Shown here: piece after piece, positions 18,700 through 27,122 of the stretch | How the letters are laid out: each line of letters opens with the position of its first letter | Position numbering within the stretch: the first letter of the stretch is position 1 | Source of the DNA: Pedobacter sp. HDW13 | GTDB taxonomy: Bacteria > Bacteroidota > Bacteroidia > Sphingobacteriales > Sphingobacteriaceae | DNA: 64,000 nt | Assembly: GCF_011303555.1 (NCBI RefSeq) | Contig: NZ_CP049868.1 | Location: forward strand, 6,014,001-6,078,000 | Reading direction: 5' to 3' | The notes under the pieces: generated by a model | Database searches by the model: none | Told to the model about the DNA's origin: nothing | The model's input: only the letters and a program-made list of their open reading frames with translations | Position numbers and translations under genes: made by a program

Positions 18700-20136
18700 T
18701 TAAAAAGCATCAAACCAGAGTTTTGTTGTTAATAAATCGGCTCCCTGACTGCTAACAGCATTTTTATAATTCTGTCCGTTTAGCGATTGCTCAGTACCCG
18801 GATAAATAAAACGCACAGGGATTTTACCATTTAACACCGTATTTACCGAAGCCGTTAACTGCGGATAATCCAGTCTACGCTGCTCTGCCCAGGCTTCCAG
18901 TCCTTGCCCAAATAATGCAATCCATTTCTGCTCACCGATTGATTTCTTAAAGTTTGCGGCATCATAAACTACAGCGGTCTGACTGATGTAACTATCAACT
19001 GCGGTTCCGCTGATATTATACTGTGCAAACGATGCCCGGATAGCCTGCTTATATAAATCCTCAGCATTTTCTGTCGTGAAACCACGTGCAGCCGCCTCAG
19101 CGCGATCGAAAAGCAATTCGGCATAGCTAAAAATTACAGCTGGCGCTTTGGCATCCAGAAAATAAGTACCTGGTTTAGATGAATTAGCTAAACCAATAGC
19201 ACTGGCTTCGGAGTTGGTAGAACCATTTGGAATGCCTACATAGGTTTGGGGCGTAGTATTTTCGGTTCTACTCGCATATACCGATAATCTTGGATCGCTA
19301 AGCGAAAAAAGTTTATCTACAATGGTTTTACTGATCCGGTAATCGTTACGGGTTTCGAATGATGCTGCAACCGGATTCTGTTGTGGCGAAACATCATATT
19401 TTAGTATTGCATTTTCTGCATTACTGCTGATGTAAGCACCACCTTCGGCCTGTATTTCGTCTATTACCTGTTTGGCCTTAGTTGCATCTTTATCCGCAAT
19501 ACGCAAAGCGATACGGAGGCGCAGTGCATTGGCAAACTTTTTCCACGAAGCAATATTATTGCCGTAAATTACATCACCGGCAATGGTTTTTCCCGAAGCA
19601 GGATCGAGTGCTACTTGAGCAGATTTCAAATCGTTTAAAATACCGTAATATACATCCTTCTGTTTATCGTAAACAGGTGTAACAAATTGTTTTATTTTTC
19701 CGGCCTGCGAATATGGAATATCGCCATAAGCATCGGTAAGCAATAAAAATACCCACGACCTCAATACCAATGCTACACCTTTATAATTGGTGTTGCCTTG
19801 CGCATCGCCCAGTTCGATAATTTTATTAAAGCCTGCAATACTTTGCGCATAACCGGTAGACCATAGCGAGGTAAAACTGCTGTTCGAAAAGATAAAACGA
19901 TCTTCTTCTGTGTATTGCACTTTAGCCCAGTGCTGCGCAAAAAGCAGGCTCGAATTCATGTTATTGGTTACGCCCCAATAGGTATCTACAGTGGTTTTGG
20001 TCGTTCCTGTAAGTAAATAATCGGGTTGCGCAACTTCAGGAGCATTGGGGTTAATGTTCACCTCATCGAGCTCTTTTTTGCAAGATGAAAAGGCAAGGGC
20101 CAAAATGGCGAATATATAGAGTTTCTTATTTTTCAT
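18700..20136 (-). CDS. SusD-like surface lipoprotein (SusD-like_2 type) of the SAM-riboswitch operon
   Basis: The 478-residue protein has a lipobox (ALAFSSC, then KKELDEVNINPNAPEV), a TPR-like core with LLLTDAYGDIPYSQAGK and KKFANALRLRIALRIAD, and a typical tail (WIALFGQGLEAWAEQRRLDYP). These match the SusD-like_2 group. It starts 11 nt after the SusC stop. No glycosidase, SusE/F or sugar kinase is attached, and the upstream leader is a SAM-I riboswitch. The cargo is therefore inferred to be sulfur- or methionine-related, not a polysaccharide. Confidence 0.9.
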   Translation of the reverse strand: MKNKKLYIFAILALAFSSCKKELDEVNINPNAPEVAQPDYLLTGTTKTTVDTYWGVTNNMNSSLLFAQHWAKVQYTEEDRFIFSNSSFTSLWSTGYAQSIAGFNKIIELGDAQGNTNYKGVALVLRSWVFLLLTDAYGDIPYSQAGKIKQFVTPVYDKQKDVYYGILNDLKSAQVALDPASGKTIAGDVIYGNNIASWKKFANALRLRIALRIADKDATKAKQVIDEIQAEGGAYISSNAENAILKYDVSPQQNPVAASFETRNDYRISKTIVDKLFSLSDPRLSVYASRTENTTPQTYVGIPNGSTNSEASAIGLANSSKPGTYFLDAKAPAVIFSYAELLFDRAEAAARGFTTENAEDLYKQAIRASFAQYNISGTAVDSYISQTAVVYDAANFKKSIGEQKWIALFGQGLEAWAEQRRLDYPQLTASVNTVLNGKIPVRFIYPGTEQSLNGQNYKNAVSSQGADLLTTKLWFDAF

Positions 20137-20147
20137 GATGGGAATAT

Positions 20148-23100
20148 TTAAAATTTAACATTCAGGTTAATACCATAACTGCGGGTACTTGGGTTAGAAA
20201 GACTTTCTAAGCCCTGACCATTGCCGGTATTAAAAGCTACTTCAGGATCAATATCAACCGTATTGCGGTGAATAATCCACAGGTTACGGCCAACAAGCGA
20301 TACCGAAACACCCTGTAAACTTAGCGAGCGCAACCATTTCGTTGGCAGGTTATAACTTAGTTTCACTTCGCGGAGTTTAACATAAGAAGCACTGAAAATA
20401 TTGGCTTCATCGATATTCCTGAACGATTTGTAATACTGCTGGGCAGGTAATATTTTTTCGTTGCGTTTGCCATCAGCAGTTACCCCGTCAAAAATAACCC
20501 CGTCATCGTAAACAGTTTCACCAGCCGGAGCTGCTCCGTTTAACCGTACAGTTCCTTTGGTTTTATCGTTACCCGGATAATAGTAAGCAATGCCGCCATA
20601 CTCTGCAGCCCTGCCTGGTAAAGTTGAGGCTAACACGCCGGTATAAGTACCTGTAGCATATGTACCGTTGTAAATAGAGCCGCCAATGCTGGCATCAACC
20701 AACACGCCTAAACTAATGCCCTTATAGCTAAAGGTGTTGTACACACCACCAATCCAATCCGGAGTATATTTACCCAATACCTGCTTGGTTGGGTTGGTAG
20801 CCGGAGCGCCGGTTGCATTTACAATAATATTGCCGTTGCCATCTCTTAAAAACGCGGTACCAAATAACGATCCATAAGGTTGACCCACAGTAGCAATTAC
20901 CTGTGCTGAGTTAGAAGCTACAACATAATTGGTTAATAATTTTTCGGCATCCAGCTCAATTACCCTGCTCCTGTTTGCGGCAAAGTTTAGATCGATATCC
21001 CAGGTAAAAGCCTTTTTAATTGGCGTAATGCCCAACTGCGCCTCTATACCTTTATTGTTGATTTTTCCGGCGTTCAACAATTTTGAACTAAAACCGGTAC
21101 TCTGGCTCACATCTGCCGCTAAAATCTGGTTATAACTATTGGTATTGTAAGCACTTAAATCGAAACGCAATCTTTTGTTAAAGAATACCGCCTCAACACC
21201 CAATTCGGTTGATGTGGTGGTTTCAGGTTTCAGGTTAGGATTAAGATCAATAGATCCTGTATTCAGCTGTGGATTTCCATAAAACGGAGCGCTAAAAACA
21301 TAGGTATTAATCAAACGGTAAGGATCTGCATCTTTACCTACTTTAGACCAGCCACCACGTATTTTTAAATAGTTAAGGGCATCGCTTTTAATATCCAAAG
21401 CTTCGGTAGCTACAAAACTTCCATTAAACGAGGGGTAAAAATACGACCTGTTTTGAGCAGGCAAGGTAGACGACCAATCGTTACGGGCAGTAATGTTGGC
21501 AAAAAGGTAATTTCTGAAACCAAGTTGCCCTGAAGCATACACACTATACGATTTTAAACGTGACAGGTTATTTGATGATACCAATGGATCGCGTGAGTTT
21601 TTAAGCGTATAAAGTCCAGCAATGGCCAGTTTAGGTGCACTTTGGTCGTTTTGTTCGATATACTGCCTGCGGATATTCCCCCCACCCAGCAATTCGAGGC
21701 TAAAATCATCGTTTAGCTGTTTGTTAAAGTTTAAGGTTGCATCGGTATTGTTTTCGTTTACCGTAAAAGCACTTTCGGTGTACGATCCAAATGGTGTTCC
21801 GTTGGTACCATAAGCAATCCGTACTTTACGCCTGTCGTTATAATAATCCGTTCCTGATCTGAAATTTAAATCAAGCCCGTCTATGATTTTATAATTCAAC
21901 GCTAAACTTCCGATTATGCGGTTCCTGTTTTGCGATACCGTATTCTCGTAAGCTACCCAATATGGATTGCTGTAATAGCTGTTATTCCAGTTAAACGTTT
22001 TTCCATTCTCATCCAAATAATTTTTCAACTGGTTAATATCAACCTGACGACCAAACCAGGTAAACTGCAACATGGTACTCGTAGAGCGCGAACCACCTGT
22101 ACCCGGTAAGTTATCCGAATTAAGTTTACTGTAATTGGCATTAGCCGTTAAAGTTAATTTCGGGGTTATTTTAAGGCTGGTATTCAGCACAAACGAATTT
22201 TTCCCCTGTCCCGAATTAGGCACAATACCTACCTGTTTTAAATTGTTGTAAGAGATCCTGTAATCGTATTTTTCTCCGGCATCTGCAATCGATACACCGT
22301 TATTTAAGGAATAACCGGTTTGGAAAAAATCGCGAACATTATCCGGATGCGCTTCAAAAGGAACAGCTACACCTTTAGAGAAAAACTGCGGAATTAGCCT
22401 GCCATCCAGTTTCGGTCCCCAGCTCTCATCAACCCCGTCATTTAAACCTTTACCAGCACCATCCACATAGCTAAATTTACCTTCAGAACCTTGTCCAAAA
22501 GCATTTTGATATACCGGAAGGGTAAGCAGGCTTTCTAAAACCGCGTTCGAGTTAACGGCAATTCCCAATCCTTTTTTCGATTTACCGGTTTTGGTTTTGA
22601 TGAGGATTACGCCTGCTGCAGCCCGCGATCCGTACAATGCGGCTGCATTTGGGCCTTTAAGCACACTCATTGATTCAATATCTTCAGGATTGATATCCGA
22701 AATGGTATTGGCATAATCCCGGGCACCGGCCGAGTTTAACTGCGAGTTATCAACCGGAATTCCATCTACCACAAACAGTGGCTGGTTGTTACCGGCAATG
22801 GAAGTTTCACCCCTGATTACCACGCGCGACGACCCCATACTTCCCTGGCTATTGGTTACCCTTACACCGGCAATTTTACCAGCCAGGGCATTAACCAGGT
22901 TCGATTCTTTAGCTTCGGCCAAATCCTGCCCCTTTAATTCCTGAACGGCATAACCCAGCGATTTCTTTTGGCGCGATATACCTAAAGCAGTAACTACAAC
23001 CTCATCAAGCGACTGATCGCTCGATTGCAATACCACAGCGATAGGACTACCTTTAACAACAGGTATTTCCTGGGTTTTAAAGCCAATGTATGAGAATATA

Positions 23101-23312
23101 AGGGTAGCTTTTTCGGGTGCGTTAATGCTAAAAACCCCTTTACCATCGGTAGTGGTAGCTTGTTTGGTTTCTTTGATCAAAACAGAAACACCCGGCAGGG
23201 TTTCGCCCTCGGCCGATTTTACCGTACCTGTAACAGGTACATTTTGCGCAAGTAACTGCTGCGCCGTAAAGAGCAGCAAAATAAACGCTATTGATTTAAT
23301 TTTTTTGAACAT
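20148..23312 (-). CDS. SusC-type TonB-dependent transporter under SAM-I riboswitch control
   Basis: The 1054-residue protein has a signal peptide ending LLAQ and a CarboxypepD_reg-like domain (VTGTVKSAEGETLPGVSVLI, IFSYIGFKTQEI). DEVVVTALG precedes the plug (NALAGKIAGVRV, GSSRVVIRGE, DIESMSVLKGPNAAALYGS), and the barrel ends STRSYGINLNVKF. It is outer-membrane localised and works with the SusD 11 nt downstream. The roughly 430-nt leader contains a promoter, SAM-I riboswitch and terminator, so transcription should stop when S-adenosylmethionine is plentiful. The substrate is not shown by the sequence. Confidence 0.93.
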   Translation of the reverse strand: MFKKIKSIAFILLLFTAQQLLAQNVPVTGTVKSAEGETLPGVSVLIKETKQATTTDGKGVFSINAPEKATLIFSYIGFKTQEIPVVKGSPIAVVLQSSDQSLDEVVVTALGISRQKKSLGYAVQELKGQDLAEAKESNLVNALAGKIAGVRVTNSQGSMGSSRVVIRGETSIAGNNQPLFVVDGIPVDNSQLNSAGARDYANTISDINPEDIESMSVLKGPNAAALYGSRAAAGVILIKTKTGKSKKGLGIAVNSNAVLESLLTLPVYQNAFGQGSEGKFSYVDGAGKGLNDGVDESWGPKLDGRLIPQFFSKGVAVPFEAHPDNVRDFFQTGYSLNNGVSIADAGEKYDYRISYNNLKQVGIVPNSGQGKNSFVLNTSLKITPKLTLTANANYSKLNSDNLPGTGGSRSTSTMLQFTWFGRQVDINQLKNYLDENGKTFNWNNSYYSNPYWVAYENTVSQNRNRIIGSLALNYKIIDGLDLNFRSGTDYYNDRRKVRIAYGTNGTPFGSYTESAFTVNENNTDATLNFNKQLNDDFSLELLGGGNIRRQYIEQNDQSAPKLAIAGLYTLKNSRDPLVSSNNLSRLKSYSVYASGQLGFRNYLFANITARNDWSSTLPAQNRSYFYPSFNGSFVATEALDIKSDALNYLKIRGGWSKVGKDADPYRLINTYVFSAPFYGNPQLNTGSIDLNPNLKPETTTSTELGVEAVFFNKRLRFDLSAYNTNSYNQILAADVSQSTGFSSKLLNAGKINNKGIEAQLGITPIKKAFTWDIDLNFAANRSRVIELDAEKLLTNYVVASNSAQVIATVGQPYGSLFGTAFLRDGNGNIIVNATGAPATNPTKQVLGKYTPDWIGGVYNTFSYKGISLGVLVDASIGGSIYNGTYATGTYTGVLASTLPGRAAEYGGIAYYYPGNDKTKGTVRLNGAAPAGETVYDDGVIFDGVTADGKRNEKILPAQQYYKSFRNIDEANIFSASYVKLREVKLSYNLPTKWLRSLSLQGVSVSLVGRNLWIIHRNTVDIDPEVAFNTGNGQGLESLSNPSTRSYGINLNVKF

Positions 23313-23423
23313 CTTGTGTTGTAATAATTAGTTAATGGAGACAATAATTTGGGCAATACCTTTCCACCACGGCTATAAACCGTATTTTTTGTTTAAAAAA
23401 TGAAAGGATTGGTTAGCTTAAAA

Positions 23424-23454
23424 GCCCGTTAAAATGAATGCATCTTAACAGGGC
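23424..23454 (-). other. Second hairpin in the SusC leader
   Basis: On the minus strand GCCCTGTTAAGATG faces CATTTTAACGGGC, with a small bulge, followed by TTTT. It lies between the riboswitch terminator and the SusC start, and could be a weak terminator or mRNA-stabilising stem. Confidence 0.4.
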
Positions 23455-23568
23455 ATACGCATTCGGAAATACCTCGTTTGGTTTAAATAAATAGATTTTA
23501 GTACGTCTGTTTTTTTCATCTGGAAATGATCATTAGTAAATAAGTTACTTTCAAAAAAGCCCGGGTAC

Positions 23569-23602
23569 AAAAAAAGCACCTCAACCAAAAGTCAGAAGTG
23601 CT
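23569..23602 (-). terminator. Riboswitch-controlled intrinsic terminator
   Basis: On the minus strand GCACTTC pairs with GAGGTGC (one U-G pair), then seven T. The 5' arm and loop contain CTGACTT, which is complementary to AAGTCAG in the riboswitch 3' edge. That is the expected antiterminator exchange. Confidence 0.85.
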
Positions 23603-23627
23603 CCATATTAATAAGGATAACGCAAAC

Positions 23628-23738
23628 TGCTGACTTAACTACCCCAGATTCATCCGGGATGGAATTAGCACCATTTCTAAAACTTAGATGGTTGCTAAGG
23701 CTTCACAGGGCCATTCCCTCCGCCTTTCTTGATAAGCA
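23628..23738 (-). promoter_or_regulatory. SAM-I (S-box) riboswitch aptamer
   Basis: Read on the minus strand, the segment shows S-box landmarks in order: CTTATCAAGA (P1 5' side), GGCGGAGGGAATGGCCC, GTGAAGCC (P2 with kink-turn), TTAGCAACCAT (P3 5'), ATGGTGCTAATTCC (P3 3' and core), an ATCCC/GGGGT stem (P4) and TTAAGTCAGCA (P1 3' side). This aptamer binds S-adenosylmethionine and usually turns genes off. It lies upstream of, and in the same direction as, the SusC/SusD pair at 23312-18700. The predicted protein frame across it is a by-product. Confidence 0.93.
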
Positions 23739-23755
23739 TTTTTAAATAACTGGGG

Positions 23756-23763
23756 CAAAGGTA
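23756..23763 (-). promoter_or_regulatory. -7 box for the riboswitch-SusC transcript
   Basis: TACCTTTG on the minus strand fits TAnnTTTG. It lies 18 nt before the aptamer start, the right distance for a transcript that begins just ahead of P1. The -33 element is not clear. Confidence 0.55.
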
Positions 23764-23836
23764 TAATTAAATCCAGTAATTCTATAGTTTTTATATATTT
23801 TTTATCTGAAAATTTTTTCTTGCCAAATACGAGCCG

Positions 23837-23844
23837 TATATTTG
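23837..23844 (+). promoter_or_regulatory. -7 box for the TlpA-like gene
   Basis: TATATTTG fits TAnnTTTG and is 32 nt before the chosen ATG at 23877. It supports that start over a TTG at 23820, which lies upstream of the box. Confidence 0.55.
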
Positions 23845-23876
23845 TCGACCAATTTAGTCGATTAAAACACATCCCA

Positions 23877-25148
23877 ATGAATCTGAAATCAATTTTCACA
23901 GCCGTTTTGACCATATCAACTACCATATCCTTTGCACAAGATCAAACCGTATTGGCCAATCATACAGGGGTAAAAGCCCATAAAGAAAAGTCTAATGCCT
24001 TTGTAGCACTCGGCAGCTGGCGCGGAGTTGCCAAAGTAAAAGAAGGATTGGAAATCCCTTTCAACTTTGATATCAACGAAAAAAATGGTCAGCAGAAATT
24101 ATATTTCCGCAATGCCGAAGAAAGTTTTGAAGGCGGTTTAGTTAAACAAACTGCCGATTCGCTTTTTGTCAAACTCGATCAGTTTGATAACGAACTGGCA
24201 TTTGCCATAACTGGCGATCAGCTTACCGGCACATTAAGAAAACAAGGCCAGACCGGTAAACCTTTGGCCATTGTAGCCGAGCGTAAAAACTACCGTTTCG
24301 AAACAGACGGTAAACCTGTAACAGCCAATTACTCCGGAAGCTACGATGTGGTTTTCAAATCGCCAAATGGCAAGGACGAAAAAACAGTAGGTTTATTTAA
24401 GCAAACAGGCAACAAACTTACCGGTACTTTTTTACGTGTAACCGGCGATTCGCGCTACCTGGAAGGCGTGGTAGAAGGTAACGAATTTCAGTTATCAAGC
24501 TTTATTGGCTCCTCTCCTGCTTACTACAAAGGCACTTTCCAGTCCAATGGCACTTTAAGCGGTGAAATCTTAGGTGCAAGAGGAAGTCAGCCTTTTACAG
24601 GTGTTAAGAATGCCAACGCTGCCCTGCCCGATGCCTACAAACTCACCTACCTGAAACCGGGTTATAAAACCCTCGATTTTAGTTTCGCAGATGTTAATGG
24701 AAAAAAGATTTCGTTAAAAGATGAAAAATACAAAAACAAGGTAGTTGTTTTAACCATCACTGGCAGCTGGTGCCCCAATTGTGTAGATGAAGCTACCTTT
24801 ATTGCCCCTTGGTATAAAGAAAACAAGAAACGTGGTGTAGAGGTTATTGCCTTACATTACGAACGCTCTACTGAGCCAGAATATGCTAAAAAAGTAATGA
24901 GCCGTTTCCGAGAGCGCTTTGGTATCGAATACGATCAGGTTATTGCCGGTACAGCCGATAAACAAGTGGTAGCCGAATCCTTACCTGCATTAGATTCGTT
25001 TGTATCTTTCCCTACTACCATTATTATCGATAAACAGGGAAATGTTGCCCAAATACACACCGGCTTTAATGGTCCGGCTACAGGCAAATTTTACGACGAA
25101 TTTAAAAAAGAGTTTAATACCGAGATTGATGCTTTATTGAAGAAGTAA
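23877..25148 (+). CDS. TlpA-family thiol-disulfide protein with long N-terminal domain
   Basis: From the ATG at 23877 the protein has 423 residues and a signal peptide (FTAVLTISTTISFAQ), so it is periplasmic or surface-facing. The N-terminal 260 residues repeat beta-rich patterns around LTGTLR, LTGTFLR and LSGEIL. The C-terminal domain (about 275-423) is a TlpA/AhpC-type thioredoxin fold with GSWCPNC (C299, C302) and SFPTTIIIDKQG, containing the cis-Pro loop. It may reduce secreted disulfides or act as a thiol peroxidase partner. It is divergent from the SAM-riboswitch operon, with 138 nt between the aptamer and this start. Confidence 0.85.
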   Translation: MNLKSIFTAVLTISTTISFAQDQTVLANHTGVKAHKEKSNAFVALGSWRGVAKVKEGLEIPFNFDINEKNGQQKLYFRNAEESFEGGLVKQTADSLFVKLDQFDNELAFAITGDQLTGTLRKQGQTGKPLAIVAERKNYRFETDGKPVTANYSGSYDVVFKSPNGKDEKTVGLFKQTGNKLTGTFLRVTGDSRYLEGVVEGNEFQLSSFIGSSPAYYKGTFQSNGTLSGEILGARGSQPFTGVKNANAALPDAYKLTYLKPGYKTLDFSFADVNGKKISLKDEKYKNKVVVLTITGSWCPNCVDEATFIAPWYKENKKRGVEVIALHYERSTEPEYAKKVMSRFRERFGIEYDQVIAGTADKQVVAESLPALDSFVSFPTTIIIDKQGNVAQIHTGFNGPATGKFYDEFKKEFNTEIDALLKK

Positions 25149-25187
25149 ATGCAATCTAAACCTTTGTTCCCTGGTTAATTAAAAGTA

Positions 25188-26066
25188 CTAAGCCGTAGCC
25201 ACCATCTTTTTGTAATCGCGTGGGGTTACACCTTTGGCTTCTTTAAAAAACCGGTTAAAATTAGACAGACTATTAAAACCACATTCGTAAGCCAGGTTAC
25301 CGATTTGCCTTTCGCCATCGGTAATCAGCTTGCAGGCATGGCCAATACGTACTTCATTTACAAACTCAACAAAAGTTTTTTGGGTGCGGCTTTTAAAATA
25401 ACGGCAAAAAGCCTGTTTATTCATGTTAATCAACGCGGCAACATCGTCCAGTTGCATATCGGTAGCAAAGTTTTCAAACACATACTTAAATACCTTATCC
25501 ATCCTGTCGTTATCTTTTAGCTGGTAGGTATTGGTATAACCCTGACTGGCCAGTAAATCGTACTCTTTGGTATGGCTCAATACCTCGAGTATTTTAAACA
25601 GCGAAATCATTTTCGGAAAATCTTCTTCCTCTTTTACCAGCTGTACCAGGAGTTTTTTTAACTGCGATTTGGTTTCCCCATAAAACTTCATTCCCCGACC
25701 GGCTATCTGCAATACCGCTTTCATTTTCTGCATATTACCCAGCTGTGCCAGCAATTCGATCAGCTTATCCGGATTAAAAAATACCGAAATAGAACGCGCG
25801 TGTTTCTGGTTTACCTTATCGTCAAAATAGGCTTCGCGGTTGTACCAAACATGCGGAATATTGGAGCCAAGAAAAATCAGCTCACCTTTTTCAAAATTTT
25901 CTATACTATCGCCAATAATGCGTTTGCCTTCACTTTCAACCATGTAGGTAATCTGACATTCGACATGAAAATGAAAAGCTGTAGAAAAGTAAGGCTGATC
26001 TATTACCTTCGTTTTAAAGATCTCATTATCCAAACCTTCCAGTATTTTAGCAAAAACCGGTTTCAT
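25188..26066 (-). CDS. AraC-family regulator, probable controller of the L-fucose operon
   Basis: From the ATG at 26066 the protein has 292 residues. An N-terminal cupin-like domain holds FHFHVECQITYMVESEGKRI and ELIFLGSNIPHVWY. Two C-terminal helix-turn-helices follow (MQLDDVAALINMNKQAFCRY; IGNLAYECGFNSLSNFNRFF). It is divergent from the SDR-FucD-symporter-GH29 operon with 282 nt between starts, the usual arrangement for a local sugar-responsive activator. A TTG start at 26165 would extend into the regulatory spacer and is rejected. The ligand is inferred to be L-fucose or a catabolite. Confidence 0.88.
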   Translation of the reverse strand: MKPVFAKILEGLDNEIFKTKVIDQPYFSTAFHFHVECQITYMVESEGKRIIGDSIENFEKGELIFLGSNIPHVWYNREAYFDDKVNQKHARSISVFFNPDKLIELLAQLGNMQKMKAVLQIAGRGMKFYGETKSQLKKLLVQLVKEEEDFPKMISLFKILEVLSHTKEYDLLASQGYTNTYQLKDNDRMDKVFKYVFENFATDMQLDDVAALINMNKQAFCRYFKSRTQKTFVEFVNEVRIGHACKLITDGERQIGNLAYECGFNSLSNFNRFFKEAKGVTPRDYKKMVATA

Positions 26067-26267
26067 AAGGGCATTTTTATATAGTTTATATTTGGTTAGG
26101 TCAATACCACGCCAAACACTGCTTAAGTGAGCAGATCCTATTTGGAGATAACAACCTTGAGTCAAATATACGCTACATTATCAAAATAAAGCAAACAAAG
26201 TATAATACTTGCTAAAATAACATCAAAAATAGCAAACAGAGCTTTAGAATTTAGTCTTTCTTCGGCC

Positions 26268-26275
26268 TAACTTTG
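26268..26275 (+). promoter_or_regulatory. -7 box of the L-fucose operon
   Basis: TAACTTTG fits TAnnTTTG, with GCTTTAG about 21 nt upstream as a possible -33 element. It lies 73 nt before the first ATG. Confidence 0.55.
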
Positions 26276-26348
26276 AGTAATTACCCATACTAACCAAATC
26301 AATAAAATGAATCCGTAACCCGACAAGGTTAAAAATTAAGGATATAAA

Positions 26349-27119
26349 ATGAACCAAAATTTACATCAAAAAGTAATCCTGTTAACGGGCGGCGCCGATG
26401 GTATTGGCTGGGAATGTGCCAAAGCCTACAGTAATGCAGGTGCCATTGTTTGTATAGCAGATAAACACCCCATTACTGAACAAAAATTAAGCGAACTGGC
26501 TAAACCTAATACTTTTATCCAATGCGATGTAAGCCAGGAAGCAGCAGTACAGGCTGCAATAGAAGCAGTGATTACCAAATACAACCGTTTAGATGCCATC
26601 CACAACAATGCAGCTATTGCCAGTCCTTCAAAACCTTTACATCAAACCAGCGATAGTGAGTGGGATTTGTTAATGAACATTAACCTGAAAAGCATTTTAT
26701 TTACCACCCGCCACGGGCTGCCACATTTAAAAGCCTCAAAAGGAAACATCCTCAGCACCAGTTCGCTGGTGGGCAGTATTGGTCAGGAAAACCATGCCGC
26801 TTACGTGGCTACCAAAGGCGCTGTAAATGCCTTAACCAAAGCCATGGCTTTAGATTATGCTCCCTTTCAGGTGCGGGTAAATGCCGTTTCACCTGCAGCC
26901 ATCAATACGCCAACACTACAAGCCTGGAGCAACGAACAGCCCAACAAAACAGATTTAGAACAATACCTTAACAAATTACAACCCTTAGGTAACATGCCCT
27001 ATGGAGATGTAATTGCCGATGCCTGCGTATTCCTGCTGAGTGATGCAGCACGCTTTATAACCGGTACCATTTTGCCGGTAAGCGGTGGTGCAGAATTAGG
27101 TTACAGAACCATTATTTAA
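26349..27119 (+). CDS. Short-chain dehydrogenase of the L-fucose pathway
   Basis: The 256-residue SDR has the cofactor motif TGGADGIG (14-20), NNAA near residue 86, STSS near 137 and catalytic YVATK (Y152, K156). Its C-terminus FITGTILPVSGGAELGYR is typical of classical SDRs. It heads a tight operon with L-fuconate dehydratase 3 nt downstream. In the non-phosphorylating pathway an SDR acts either as L-fucose dehydrogenase or as 2-keto-3-deoxy-L-fuconate dehydrogenase; sequence alone does not separate these. No lactonase or final cleavage enzyme is in the window. Confidence 0.85.
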   Translation: MNQNLHQKVILLTGGADGIGWECAKAYSNAGAIVCIADKHPITEQKLSELAKPNTFIQCDVSQEAAVQAAIEAVITKYNRLDAIHNNAAIASPSKPLHQTSDSEWDLLMNINLKSILFTTRHGLPHLKASKGNILSTSSLVGSIGQENHAAYVATKGAVNALTKAMALDYAPFQVRVNAVSPAAINTPTLQAWSNEQPNKTDLEQYLNKLQPLGNMPYGDVIADACVFLLSDAARFITGTILPVSGGAELGYRTII

Positions 27120-27122
27120 AAT

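Noticed and set aside
23684..23926. Minus-strand 80-residue reading frame across the spacer
   Set aside because: It runs through the SAM-I aptamer and both promoters. The RNA structure explains the sequence better.
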